From assembly GCF_007004095.1 (NCBI RefSeq), contig NZ_VHJK01000001.1, positions 1,678,501-1,742,500 on the forward strand: DNA of 64,000 nucleotides. The letters run 5' to 3'. This document shows, piece after piece, positions 47,278 through 56,464 of this stretch. The stretch comes from Erythrobacter insulae (GTDB lineage Bacteria; Pseudomonadota; Alphaproteobacteria; Sphingomonadales; Sphingomonadaceae). The position numbers were made by a program, and so were the translations under genes. Numbering within the stretch: the stretch's first letter is position 1; each line of letters opens with the position of its first letter. A model generated the notes under the pieces. The model saw nothing but the letters and a program-made list of their open reading frames with translations. It made no database searches and was not told the origin of the DNA.

Positions 47278-50200
47278 TCAACCTGGTGCGACCAGATTGT
47301 CGTCGGAATTGCGATCAACATATTTGTTGTACGGATCAATGCCGACCCATTGGGGCTTGCGATCGGTGACCACTGTGATTGTCTGCTCGCCCGATTTCAC
47401 TGGCCGGCGCTCCATCAGAATGACGTTTTCCGATGCAAAGGCGTCGCCGCCCGGACGATCAGTGAACACGCCAATCTCGATGATATCCGACAGCTTCGCT
47501 TCGGTTTCTTTGCCTTCGCCGTCAGCATAAAATTTTGCAGCGGTAATGGTGATCGTGGTTTCAAACCGGCCATCGTCGAGCTCGCGCACCGAGGCTTCTT
47601 CGGCCTTGAGATCGTAGACGGTGATGCGCTGAAGCAGGTCACGAACGAGATCGCGTTCCGCATCATCGCGCGCCAGTGAATAGAACCCTTCGATCAGGTC
47701 GGTGGATGTCGCATAGGGCTGACTTTGGAAGCGATACCGATCCAGCAGGCCCGACAGCATTGCATTCACACGATCCTCGCCGAGCCGGTCCTGCAACAGA
47801 TACATGACCACCGACCCTTTGCGGTAATGGATGTACCCTTGGTTCTCGACCCGCTCGAGCGGCAATTCTTCGATTGCTTCACTGCCGCGCGCTGACAGAT
47901 AATTGTCGAGCTCAAATTTGAGGAAGCGGCGCATTTCATCTTCGCCGTACAGCTCTTTCATGACCATCAACGCCGAATATTGCGCCAGCGTTTCGACCAT
48001 GATCGTGCCGCCTTGCATATCCGCGCTGATCAATTGGTGCGCCCAATATTGGTGCGCGACCTCATGTGCCGTGATGTAGGTGACGTAATCGATTTCACCC
48101 GGATCGGCGAGATTGGCGACGAAGCCGAGGCTCTCCGAATAGGGCATGGTCCCGGCAAAAGCCTGCGCAAAGCTGGCATATCCGGGAAATTCGATGATCC
48201 GCGCGTGATCGAATTGATATGGCCCGAAATTGGCGCGGTAATAGCCGAGCGACCGGTCCATCGCATCCAGCATTCGTTCCACATTGTACGGGTGCTGCGC
48301 ATCGTAGAAGACTTGCAATTCAACCCCGCCAGCTTCGCGTGTTGCGATCTCGTAATCGGCGGATTGTACGGAGAAAAAAGCGAGGATCGGATTGGTCGAA
48401 CGGAACCGCGCAATCCTGCGGTCGCCCTTTGTTTCATCAGAAACCTTTGATCCCGGTGCGATTGGCACCTGATCGGCAGAGGTCGAAATGGTGATATCCG
48501 AATTCACCCAATCCGCATCGCCGACATAATTGCGGTCTCGTGCGGCTTCGTCTTCGAGTTTGGGTGAACGCAGTTCCGGCTCAAGGCCATAGCTGCGCCG
48601 AGTGGAACGATCGGTCAGCAACCCGTTCCGGTTCATGCCCAGTTCCGGCGCAAATTCACTGTTGTTCAGGAAAGTGCCGTTCTCAACCAAACGCGTTCCG
48701 TAACCCGACGCGCTAAATGCCTTGTGCCAGCGGCGCGTGGTGAATGTCAGCGTGGCTGTTTCGTTCACCGCAAGAGGCGTGTCGAAGCGATAGATGCGGT
48801 GTTTGAACCGCGTGTCATCTGTTTCAAGCGTTGCGCCTGGAATATCGACGGTCAGCAATTCTGTGTCGCTATCCGCTAGACGGACGTGCAGCGTTTGGAC
48901 CGGTGCGCCGGTGTCGTTGACCATCTGATAGGTGCCGCTAGCCTCCATCCGGCGTTCTTCCGGAAAGATATCGATTTCCATCGTGATATCGGTCAGCGAT
49001 GGCTGTTTAAGCGAAGCATATTTCAGATATTTTTTTTCGTAATCCGCCAGCAGTTTTTCGGTTGCATCCTGATTGCGATAATCGTTTTGCACGTTCATCT
49101 GATCATAGAGGAATACGCCGGTTCCAACCGTCGTCACCACTCCGGCCAGGCCCAGCGCGCCTGCGCCGGAAACTATCCGACGCGGCAATTGCTTAAGCCG
49201 AGGCATCAAGCGGGTTTCGGTGCCGCGTCGCCACAAAAGATGCGCCAGCACTGCAAACAGCAGAGCAACACCGCCCCAATACAGCCGCAGCCACCAGCTG
49301 AGCGCCCCGGCGACGCCATCGGCGTTCATGTCGGACACAGGGCCGATCGCTGTGGTTCCGTACAAAAGTAAGGGGTGGCCATAGCCGAGGCTACCCAGAG
49401 TGATTGTGCCGACGATATAGAGCACCATAATGCCCCAGCCGACGAATTTGTTCGGGCTGAGCGCCTGAACAAAGACAGACAGAACGCCGATCAGCAGCAG
49501 ATCCGCAGTGTTCGGCAAAATGTACCATGACAGGAATTTGTCGAGCTCGAAATTGAAATAGCCCCGTGATGCCTGAACCAACATGGCCGCGACGACAGAG
49601 ATCAGCAGAGTCGAAAGCAGCACCAGCGTTACTGCAATCGTTTTGGGGATCATATACGCCCAACCCGGCAGGGATGTGCTGTCGATCACTTCGTGGAATT
49701 TGCGATCGCGGTCACGCCAGACAAGCTCTCCGCCGTAATAGATCGCAATGATCAGCGGGATGATGCTGAACGTGCCTTGCAGCAGCGGGATCAGTGTAAA
49801 GGTCGCCGGGATGGGCGGCGTGCCGTAAATCTCATTGCCAAACAACAAAGCCGTACCGCTGTTAAACAGGCCGATAATCATCAAGACGATGAAGGCAGGG
49901 TGCCGCATCACTTGACCGATTTCAAATCGGGTGGTCGCGATCAGCCGCGCCAACGCAGCCTTTTCCGGCTGCGCGGCTGGCAGTACAGAAACCGTCCTTG
50001 GTTCGGTCCGGGCAAGCTTTGCTGCCTTGTTGGCCAGCTTCTTAGCCTTGCGCGCAGACACGCCTTTCTCCGCAAAGCTGAAACGCCAATAGGCAAACAG
50101 CAAAGCGAGCGCCGCCAGACCCAATGCGAACAACCGGTTGTATAAAATCGTGCCAGCAAAGGCGGGCAATTGCGCGTTGGATTCTGCCGCAGTCCAATAC

Positions 50201-50862
50201 CGCGTCTCCGCCGCGATCGCGCCAAAGCCAAGCGGGTCAATCAAAGCAGCGGTATCGCGATATTCAGGCTCGCTTCCGACGACCACATTGAACACAACAT
50301 AAAGCACAAGGAACGCGACCACGGCGACGTATGAATACATCATCGAGCGGGTGACAGTGGCAACCGCAAAGAAGACCGCACACAGCAGAATGACAGTGGG
50401 AGCGGCGAACAAAGCAAAGCTGGTCGCGTAATCCATAAACCGGTTTGGCCCAAGGGTTTCGGAATCCACCCACGGCATCAGCGATCCGATGAAAATCGCC
50501 AGCGGAACCACCAGAAAAGCCGCCAATGCAGCAAAAGTCGCGCCAGTAAAACGGCCCATCAAATAGGCGAATTTGGTGACTTGGGTGGACCGGACCATCG
50601 GTCCAAATCCGCTTTCATCATCACGCACCACGACATTGGCGACGAAAGCGGTCGTAACAAACATGAAGAACAGCGAGAGGATCATCTGCGTTTGCAGGAT
50701 CGCGACCGGGCTGTTCAGATTGATATTGCCGCCCCCGCCGATCTGGATGCTGTCACTGGCGGTTGCCCCGAAAGTCAGCAGGAAAAATATGACGATTGCG
50801 ACCCAGAAAACCGGGTTGCGCATTTGGTACCGCAGTTCAAACTGGGCGATCTTGGAAAACAT
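47278..50862 (-). CDS. ABC transporter permease fused to M1-family aminopeptidase
   Basis: A 1194-residue membrane protein. The N-terminal half contains two ABC-2-type permease blocks (about 1-265 and 310-590) with roughly 12 hydrophobic segments; the C-terminal half is a periplasmic M1 gluzincin peptidase with HEVAHQYWAHQ (His933) and the downstream Glu in MVETLAQYSALM. The ATPase is encoded just upstream in the same operon. The fusion suggests export coupled to peptide trimming, or peptide-dependent signalling; substrate unknown. Confidence 0.9.
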   Translation of the reverse strand: MFSKIAQFELRYQMRNPVFWVAIVIFFLLTFGATASDSIQIGGGGNINLNSPVAILQTQMILSLFFMFVTTAFVANVVVRDDESGFGPMVRSTQVTKFAYLMGRFTGATFAALAAFLVVPLAIFIGSLMPWVDSETLGPNRFMDYATSFALFAAPTVILLCAVFFAVATVTRSMMYSYVAVVAFLVLYVVFNVVVGSEPEYRDTAALIDPLGFGAIAAETRYWTAAESNAQLPAFAGTILYNRLFALGLAALALLFAYWRFSFAEKGVSARKAKKLANKAAKLARTEPRTVSVLPAAQPEKAALARLIATTRFEIGQVMRHPAFIVLMIIGLFNSGTALLFGNEIYGTPPIPATFTLIPLLQGTFSIIPLIIAIYYGGELVWRDRDRKFHEVIDSTSLPGWAYMIPKTIAVTLVLLSTLLISVVAAMLVQASRGYFNFELDKFLSWYILPNTADLLLIGVLSVFVQALSPNKFVGWGIMVLYIVGTITLGSLGYGHPLLLYGTTAIGPVSDMNADGVAGALSWWLRLYWGGVALLFAVLAHLLWRRGTETRLMPRLKQLPRRIVSGAGALGLAGVVTTVGTGVFLYDQMNVQNDYRNQDATEKLLADYEKKYLKYASLKQPSLTDITMEIDIFPEERRMEASGTYQMVNDTGAPVQTLHVRLADSDTELLTVDIPGATLETDDTRFKHRIYRFDTPLAVNETATLTFTTRRWHKAFSASGYGTRLVENGTFLNNSEFAPELGMNRNGLLTDRSTRRSYGLEPELRSPKLEDEAARDRNYVGDADWVNSDITISTSADQVPIAPGSKVSDETKGDRRIARFRSTNPILAFFSVQSADYEIATREAGGVELQVFYDAQHPYNVERMLDAMDRSLGYYRANFGPYQFDHARIIEFPGYASFAQAFAGTMPYSESLGFVANLADPGEIDYVTYITAHEVAHQYWAHQLISADMQGGTIMVETLAQYSALMVMKELYGEDEMRRFLKFELDNYLSARGSEAIEELPLERVENQGYIHYRKGSVVMYLLQDRLGEDRVNAMLSGLLDRYRFQSQPYATSTDLIEGFYSLARDDAERDLVRDLLQRITVYDLKAEEASVRELDDGRFETTITITAAKFYADGEGKETEAKLSDIIEIGVFTDRPGGDAFASENVILMERRPVKSGEQTITVVTDRKPQWVGIDPYNKYVDRNSDDNLVAPG

Positions 50863-50876
50863 CTGCTGTCCCCCGC

Positions 50877-51782
50877 TTACGCTGCTTCGGCGTCGGAAGC
50901 ACCGGCGGGTTGCCGGCGCGTGGCGGCGAGGGTTGAGAAATAAACATCCTCAAGCCCGCCATCGACGCTGGTAAAACCGTCGCCCGGATCGGTATCCGAC
51001 AGGATGTGAACGATTGTTTCGCCCGCGAAAAGCCGTGTCGAGATCACTTCATACATGCTGCGATAGGCACCCAGCTCAGCGGTTTCGATCGTTTTGGCCC
51101 AGATTGAACCGGCTGATTTGGCGATCAGATCTTTTGGCGCACCTTCCAGCTCGATAGTCCCCTGCACGATGACAGACATCCGCGGGCATAAATCGGCCAC
51201 GTCTTCGACGATGTGAGTGGACAGAATGACAACCACATTCTCACCGATCGCAGCGAGCAGGTTTAAGAAACGGTTTCGCTCTTCTGGGTCGAGGCCTGCG
51301 GTTGGTTCGTCAACGATGATCAGATCAGGGTTTCCGATCAGCGCCTGAGCAATCCCGAAACGCTGGCGCATGCCGCCCGAAAATCCGGCAATGGCTTTCT
51401 TGCGCACGTCCCACAAATTGACCTGATTCAGCAGGGTTTCGACCGTGTCTTTGCGGTCCCCTTTGGAAGCGATCCCTTTCAGGACGGCCATATGATCGAG
51501 CATGTCATAGGCGGAAACACGCGGATACACGCCGAAATCCTGCGGCAAATAACCAAGCCGTTTGCGCAGCGATTCAGGGTCTTGAAGAATATCAACGCCG
51601 CCGAATGTGATCGAACCAGAGGTCGGTGTTTGCAGAGTGCCGACTGTGCGCATCAGAGTGGACTTGCCCGCTCCGTTAGGGCCAAGCAGTCCGTACATGC
51701 CCTTTGGCACAGACAATGTCACATCATTCAGGGCACGCACGCCGTTGGAGTAGACGTGGCTTACATTCTTTAATTCGAGCAT
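50877..51782 (-). CDS. ABC transporter ATP-binding protein
   Basis: A 301-residue ATPase with Walker A GPNGAGKSTLMR, signature FSGGMRQRFGIAQAL, Walker B LIIVDEPTAGLDPEE and switch His in STHIVEDVADLC. It is the partner of the permease-peptidase fusion that starts 14 nt later. The C-terminal 80 residues beyond the ATPase core are variable and probably regulatory. Promoter and start region are at 51783-51940. Confidence 0.93.
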   Translation of the reverse strand: MLELKNVSHVYSNGVRALNDVTLSVPKGMYGLLGPNGAGKSTLMRTVGTLQTPTSGSITFGGVDILQDPESLRKRLGYLPQDFGVYPRVSAYDMLDHMAVLKGIASKGDRKDTVETLLNQVNLWDVRKKAIAGFSGGMRQRFGIAQALIGNPDLIIVDEPTAGLDPEERNRFLNLLAAIGENVVVILSTHIVEDVADLCPRMSVIVQGTIELEGAPKDLIAKSAGSIWAKTIETAELGAYRSMYEVISTRLFAGETIVHILSDTDPGDGFTSVDGGLEDVYFSTLAATRRQPAGASDAEAA

Positions 51783-51940
51783 GCGGACAATCCCTGTTCT
51801 TTAACTCTATGTACGTCAATTCTAGACAGGTGTGTTGCTTAAGTAAAGCACTGGTGGGGTGTCATCTGCCAACACGCGACTGGTATCTATGAATGCAGTT
51901 GACGCCCGCCTGTCACCATCTCGCACCGGGTCAAGGCGCT

Positions 51941-52735
51941 CTATTTTGGGGGCATTCGGATTGCGCCATCGATCCGGAATTGATGCCCGTTGAGATAGGT
52001 GTTGCGGGCGATTTCGCAGATAAGCGAGGCAAACTCTTCGGGTTCGCCCAATCGTTTGGGGAATGGGACGCTGGCGTTAAGCTGGTCCCACATTTGCGGG
52101 TTGCGATCCTTCATGCCCAGCATCAGCGGGGTCGCAAAAATACCCGGCATGACCGAGTTCACACGAATGCCCAGATCCATCAAATCGCGCGCCATCGGCA
52201 GCACGAGGCCGTTCACCCCTGACTTGCACGAGCCATAGATTACCTGGCCGATCTGCCCGTCTTGTGCGGCAACGCTGGCTGTCAAAGTGATTGCGCCGCG
52301 CTCACCATCATCATTGACCGGGTCTGCGTTGGCCATGCCAAGCGCGGATATGCTGGCCACGCGGTAACTCGCGATGAGGATACCCTGCGCACCAAATGCG
52401 TAATCTTCGGTAGAAAGACGTTTGTATCCGCCGGTTGATTTGTCAAAACCGATCGTCTTGCCCCGTTTGGATGCCATTGCGCAGTGGACGGTGACGCGTT
52501 CCTGACCATTGGCGGCGCGCGCTGCGGCAAAGCCCGCCTCGACGCTGGCCTCGTCCATGATGTCGACGTGATGGAAAGTTCCCCCGATGGCGGCTGCGTG
52601 TTCCTGACCGGCCTCATCATTGATGTCGAAAATCGCGACTTTCAGCCCTTCGTCAGCCAGCGCCTTTGCGCTGGCGCGGCCCAATCCAGATGCGCCGCCA
52701 GTGACTATGGCTGCCATGCCTTGTTCCAGTTTCAT
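51941..52735 (-). CDS. Short-chain dehydrogenase/reductase (HSD10-like)
   Basis: A 264-residue SDR. The NAD motif is VTGGASGLGRASA, followed by FDINDE; the active site is YGSCK within GQVIYGSCKSGVNGL, and the tail GHQFRIDGAIRM is typical. It resembles type-2 3-hydroxyacyl-CoA dehydrogenases, but substrate is not certain. ATG 52735 follows AAAGGAGAG; the longer frame upstream has no SDR features. Confidence 0.88.
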   Translation of the reverse strand: MKLEQGMAAIVTGGASGLGRASAKALADEGLKVAIFDINDEAGQEHAAAIGGTFHHVDIMDEASVEAGFAAARAANGQERVTVHCAMASKRGKTIGFDKSTGGYKRLSTEDYAFGAQGILIASYRVASISALGMANADPVNDDGERGAITLTASVAAQDGQIGQVIYGSCKSGVNGLVLPMARDLMDLGIRVNSVMPGIFATPLMLGMKDRNPQMWDQLNASVPFPKRLGEPEEFASLICEIARNTYLNGHQFRIDGAIRMPPK

Positions 52736-52859
52736 GCTCTCTCCTTTTCGGTTCCGACTTCGCTCATAGCCGCAAATTCCATTCCCGCCATATCGAGAGC
52801 TCCGACAGCGAAAGCGACCACAGGCTGGCATACGCTGTTCATCCTGCTAGATCGCCTGA

Positions 52860-53423
52860 ATGGACGCGTTCATGTTCACATTGCTGCTCACTTTCATCAT
52901 CGCGCTGGGCGGGCGCGACCAGATGATTATTGCCCAATTTTCAGACGAGCTTGAACGCACGACCGGCCTTTTGCTGGTCGGTATGGCCTGCGCGGCGGCG
53001 AGTGCCGCGGCGATGGCTTATGCGGGCTGGACAATTGCTGCGATGCTGCCGACCAGAGCGGCAAATATGCTGGTCGCCATCGCGCTGGCTTTTGCGGGTC
53101 TTGAATTGTTTTGGCGGGTGAAGCTGAAACCGATGAAAGAACCCACGCGAAGCTATGTCGCGATCGGCGTCGTCATATTCCTGCGCCAGTTCGGCGACGC
53201 TGCGCGGTTTGTTGTTTTCGCGTTTGCAGCGCAGGCGGTTTATCCTGTTTTGACCATCGCCGGAGGCGCGCTGGGCGGAATGGCCGCGATCGCGCTGGGT
53301 TGGGCTGTCGGCAAGAATACGCTTGATCGGTATCCGCTATTTCTTGGCCGATTATTCTTCGGTGGATGCCTGTTGGTTGCGGCCTTGTTCCTCGGATTAA
53401 ATGCGCGTTTCGCCGTGATGTGA
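52860..53423 (+). CDS. Membrane protein, divergent UPF0016 (GDT1/TMEM165-like)
   Basis: A 187-residue protein with about six hydrophobic segments in two similar halves. LGGRDQMIIAQ in the first and RQFGDAARFVVFA in the second sit where UPF0016 cation transporters have ExGD(K/R)(T/S) motifs. The acidic residues are only partly kept, so transport of calcium or manganese is uncertain. It is divergent from the SDR gene. Confidence 0.6.
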   Translation: MDAFMFTLLLTFIIALGGRDQMIIAQFSDELERTTGLLLVGMACAAASAAAMAYAGWTIAAMLPTRAANMLVAIALAFAGLELFWRVKLKPMKEPTRSYVAIGVVIFLRQFGDAARFVVFAFAAQAVYPVLTIAGGALGGMAAIALGWAVGKNTLDRYPLFLGRLFFGGCLLVAALFLGLNARFAVM

Positions 53424-53553
53424 TCGATTTTGTCGATTAGAGCGAACTGATCTTTCTCGAAACAATTTCCCATATTGTCCGTTGGTTAGATGAAGAAACA
53501 CACAGCGATCGTTATTGAGACGCTGCAAAGAAACACCAATCAGGAGATCATTC

Positions 53554-54015
53554 ATGCTTGATCCAAACAACAACGCCAAAACCGCACTTATCGCCGAAAT
53601 CAACGGCCTGCTGGCCGACCATTTCGCGCTCTACATCAAGACAAAAAACTTTCACTGGCATGTGAAAGGCCCGCGTTTTCGCGACTTGCATTTGATGTTC
53701 GACGAACAGGCAATTGAAATCCGCGACCAGATTGACGCAATCGGTGAGCGTGCCCGCAAATTGGGCGGCGATACGATTACATCGGTCGGAATGGTGGCCA
53801 AGCACACTCAGGTGAAGGATCAGGACAGTGCGACGCTGACCGCCGAACAGATGATTGCCGAATTGCGCGATGATAACGCCAATATGGTGGCGCGTCTGAA
53901 ATCCATGAAGGAATTGGCCGAACAGGCAGGCGACAATGCCACTGACGGTTTGCTGGATGACTGGACCGATATGGCAGAAGAGCGCGTCTGGTTCCTGAGC
54001 TCCACGCTCGGGTGA
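53554..54015 (+). CDS. dps: Dps family DNA-protecting ferritin-like protein
   Basis: A 153-residue Dps protein storing iron and shielding DNA under stress. KNFHWHVKGPRFRDLHLMFDEQ holds the ferroxidase His/Asp/Glu residues shared between subunits. ATG 53554 follows CAGGAGA; the frame from 53515 is an upstream extension without homology. A strong terminator follows. Confidence 0.93.
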   Translation: MLDPNNNAKTALIAEINGLLADHFALYIKTKNFHWHVKGPRFRDLHLMFDEQAIEIRDQIDAIGERARKLGGDTITSVGMVAKHTQVKDQDSATLTAEQMIAELRDDNANMVARLKSMKELAEQAGDNATDGLLDDWTDMAEERVWFLSSTLG

Positions 54016-54056
54016 TCTTACCAAGAAACCAAGAGGCGTCTTAAAACGTCCACATC

Positions 54057-54094
54057 AAAAGGGCCGTTTCCGCCTAGTCGGGAGCGGCCCTTTT
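54057..54094 (+). terminator. Rho-independent terminator after dps
   Basis: AAAAGGGCCG (54057-54066) and CGGCCCTTTT (54085-54094) form a perfect 10-bp stem ending in T residues. The pgl gene starts 13 nt later, so its promoter may overlap this region. Confidence 0.8.
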
Positions 54095-54107
54095 GCTATG
54101 AAGCGGC

Positions 54108-54743
54108 ATGAGCACAGTAAAATACACGCATGACGGCGACCCCGCCGCAATCGCCGACTGGCTGGCCTTGCAGCTTAAGCCGGCTCTTGCCGCGACACAG
54201 GGAACGGTCGCAATCACGATTCCTGGCGGGTCCACGCCATTCCCGATCCTTGCCGATCTGGTAAAGCGTGATCTGGATTGGTCGCGGCTCGAAGTGTGGC
54301 CCAATGATGATCGGATCGTCCCGGAAGATCACGAAGCGTCAAATACAGGCAAAATGCGCGCGCTGCTGGAGCCGGTGGGTGCGCGGGTTGTTGGCCTTAC
54401 CGAGGGTGCCCAGCCGCCGCATTTCGCGCTGACTTGGTTGGGGATGGGGCCGGACGGGCATATCGCTTCGTTGTTCCCGAACACTGATCCGCAATTGGAT
54501 GATCCGCGCTGTATCCGGCGCCTGACCCCGGACCCGCTGCCGGCGCACGCGCCGTTTGATCGGATCACGCTGACGCTGCAATCCTTGCTTGCGACAGGGG
54601 CGATCCTTTTCACATTGGGCGGGTCAGACGAGAAACGACAGGTGTTCGAAGCAGGCGCGCTAGGGGAGCATGACCTGCCCGTTGCGCGGCTGCTGCAGGC
54701 GGCGCAAAACAAGGGCGATATTGATATCGCCTGCTTTACTTGA
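54108..54743 (+). CDS. pgl: 6-phosphogluconolactonase
   Basis: A 211-residue enzyme of the oxidative pentose phosphate/Entner-Doudoroff entry, hydrolysing 6-phosphogluconolactone. ITIPGGSTPFPILADL, WPNDDRIVPEDHEASNTGKM and GMGPDGHIASLFPNT are family signatures. It is somewhat shorter than usual (about 230). Its stop overlaps the next gene by 4 nt. No zwf or edd gene is in the window. Confidence 0.93.
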   Translation: MSTVKYTHDGDPAAIADWLALQLKPALAATQGTVAITIPGGSTPFPILADLVKRDLDWSRLEVWPNDDRIVPEDHEASNTGKMRALLEPVGARVVGLTEGAQPPHFALTWLGMGPDGHIASLFPNTDPQLDDPRCIRRLTPDPLPAHAPFDRITLTLQSLLATGAILFTLGGSDEKRQVFEAGALGEHDLPVARLLQAAQNKGDIDIACFT

Positions 54744-55234
54744 TCGAGCATCTCGCCAGATTTCTACCCGCGCCTGTCCACCGGGCCTTGATGCCTCTGG
54801 CGCATAGAGTGCGGCACAGCTGGCGCAAATGGCGCGGCTCTCCGATTGCCGGGGTGAGTGTGGTGCTGACCAATCTTTCAGGCGATATTTTGTTGCTGCG
54901 GCATTCCTATGGCCCCGAGGTCTGGGCGCTGCCGGGCGGAGGGTTGAAACCCGGCGAAGACCCCGAAGAATGCGCCCGCCGCGAAGTTATGGAAGAGTTG
55001 GGAATTGCAATCGAAGCGATGGAAACGCTTGGCCCGATCGCAGAGAATTTATCCGGTTCACCGCATACCGCCCACCTGTTTGCAGCGACCAGCAATGCCA
55101 GACCCAAGCCCGATGGCCGCGAAGTGACTGTTGCACGGTTTTTCCCGACCCATTCGCTGCCAGAACCGTTGGGCGAAGTAACTCAGCGCAGGCTTGCAAT
55201 CTGGAAAGCGCGCGGGATCGCAACGCGCGGCTAA
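54740..55234 (+). CDS. Nudix hydrolase
   Basis: A 164-residue Nudix protein that hydrolyses a nucleoside diphosphate derivative. The Nudix box is GGGLKPGEDPEECARREVME followed by ELGI. TTG 54740 overlaps the pgl stop (TTGA); ATG 54791 is an alternative that keeps the box. The N-terminal 35 residues are Arg/His-rich and amphipathic. Substrate not predictable. Confidence 0.88.
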   Translation: MIEHLARFLPAPVHRALMPLAHRVRHSWRKWRGSPIAGVSVVLTNLSGDILLLRHSYGPEVWALPGGGLKPGEDPEECARREVMEELGIAIEAMETLGPIAENLSGSPHTAHLFAATSNARPKPDGREVTVARFFPTHSLPEPLGEVTQRRLAIWKARGIATRG

Positions 55235-56349
55235 AGCAGGGAGAGCTGAGCGCTGTCTTTGGCCGGTTCCTGTGCATCGCCGTGGTCGAGATTGGACAGC
55301 GTCAATCCCATCAATCTGATTGGCATGGCCAGCGGCAGCGCCTCTTCGAGCAACTCACGGCCCATCCGGGCGAATGTTTGTTTATCCTCCACCCAATGCG
55401 ATGCAGACCGGGCGCGGGTGATGGTCTGAAAATCTGTAAACTTCATTTTGAGCGTCACGGTCCGTCCCCGCGCCTTGGCGTTTTCAATCCGGTCCCAGAC
55501 GATATCGATGATGTTTTCCAATGTCTCGCGCAGCTGGCCGCCGCTCGAAATGTCATCGCCAAAGGTCCGCTCTCCGCCAACGGATTTGCGTACACGGTGC
55601 GCTCTGACCGGGCGCAGATCAATGCCGCGCGCCGCACGGAACAGGTAATCTGCAAATGACCCGAAATTCGCTCTGAGAAACTCGATATCCTTTGCCGCCA
55701 GATCGGCACCGGTTTCAATCCCCAACCGTTTCATCTTCTCTTCAGCCTTGGGCCCGACCCCGTGAAACCGGCGGATCGGCAGACCGGCGACAAAATCCGC
55801 GCCTTGGCCGGGGCGGATCACGCACATGCCATCAGGTTTGTTCTGATCGCTTGCCAGTTTGGCGAGGAATTTGTTGTAAGAAACGCCCGCGCTCGCCGTC
55901 AGACTGGTCTTGGCGCGAATTTCCTGCCGGATAAGATCAGCGATCCGAGTGGCCGACCCAATGCCAAGCCGGTCCTCAGTCACGTCAAGATACGCCTCGT
56001 CGAGGCTTAGCGGTTCGACATGCGGCGTGTGATGTTCGAACACGGCGCGGATCTGACGGCTTGCCTCTTTATACGCATCGAACCGGTGCCTTACAAAAAT
56101 AAGGTCCGGGCACAGCCGTTTGGCCGTGACAGAGGGCATTGCGCTTTTGACGCCGAATGTGCGCGCTTCATAACTTGCCGCGGCAACAACGCCGCGCCCT
56201 CCTGAACCACCCACTGCAACAGGCTTTCCGCGCAGCTCTGGATTGTCGCGCTGTTCCACGCTTGCAAAAAAGGCATCCATATCGACATGGATGATCTTGC
56301 GAAGGCCCGAAGCCTCCTGCTCATCGTTGTCGGGTCGGGTGTCAGACAT
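55231..56349 (-). CDS. dinB: DNA polymerase IV (Y family)
   Basis: A 372-residue translesion polymerase. HVDMDAFFASVEQ holds the first catalytic Asp residues, LSLDEAYLDVTE the others, and SYNKFLAKLASD the palm segment. No clear beta-clamp motif other than the Gln/Leu-rich C-terminal AQLSLL, which fits QxSLF-like clamp binding. Convergent with the Nudix gene (4-nt overlap). Confidence 0.95.
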   Translation of the reverse strand: MSDTRPDNDEQEASGLRKIIHVDMDAFFASVEQRDNPELRGKPVAVGGSGGRGVVAAASYEARTFGVKSAMPSVTAKRLCPDLIFVRHRFDAYKEASRQIRAVFEHHTPHVEPLSLDEAYLDVTEDRLGIGSATRIADLIRQEIRAKTSLTASAGVSYNKFLAKLASDQNKPDGMCVIRPGQGADFVAGLPIRRFHGVGPKAEEKMKRLGIETGADLAAKDIEFLRANFGSFADYLFRAARGIDLRPVRAHRVRKSVGGERTFGDDISSGGQLRETLENIIDIVWDRIENAKARGRTVTLKMKFTDFQTITRARSASHWVEDKQTFARMGRELLEEALPLAMPIRLMGLTLSNLDHGDAQEPAKDSAQLSLL

Positions 56350-56464
56350 CCCGAGACATTAGAGGCAAGCGGCGCGAGACGGAACCATTCTTGCGCTGAA
56401 GTATTTTGTGCACATGCGAAATGAACAGTGGTCTTCCGGTGAGCCTCAAGGCAAAGGTTCGCCG

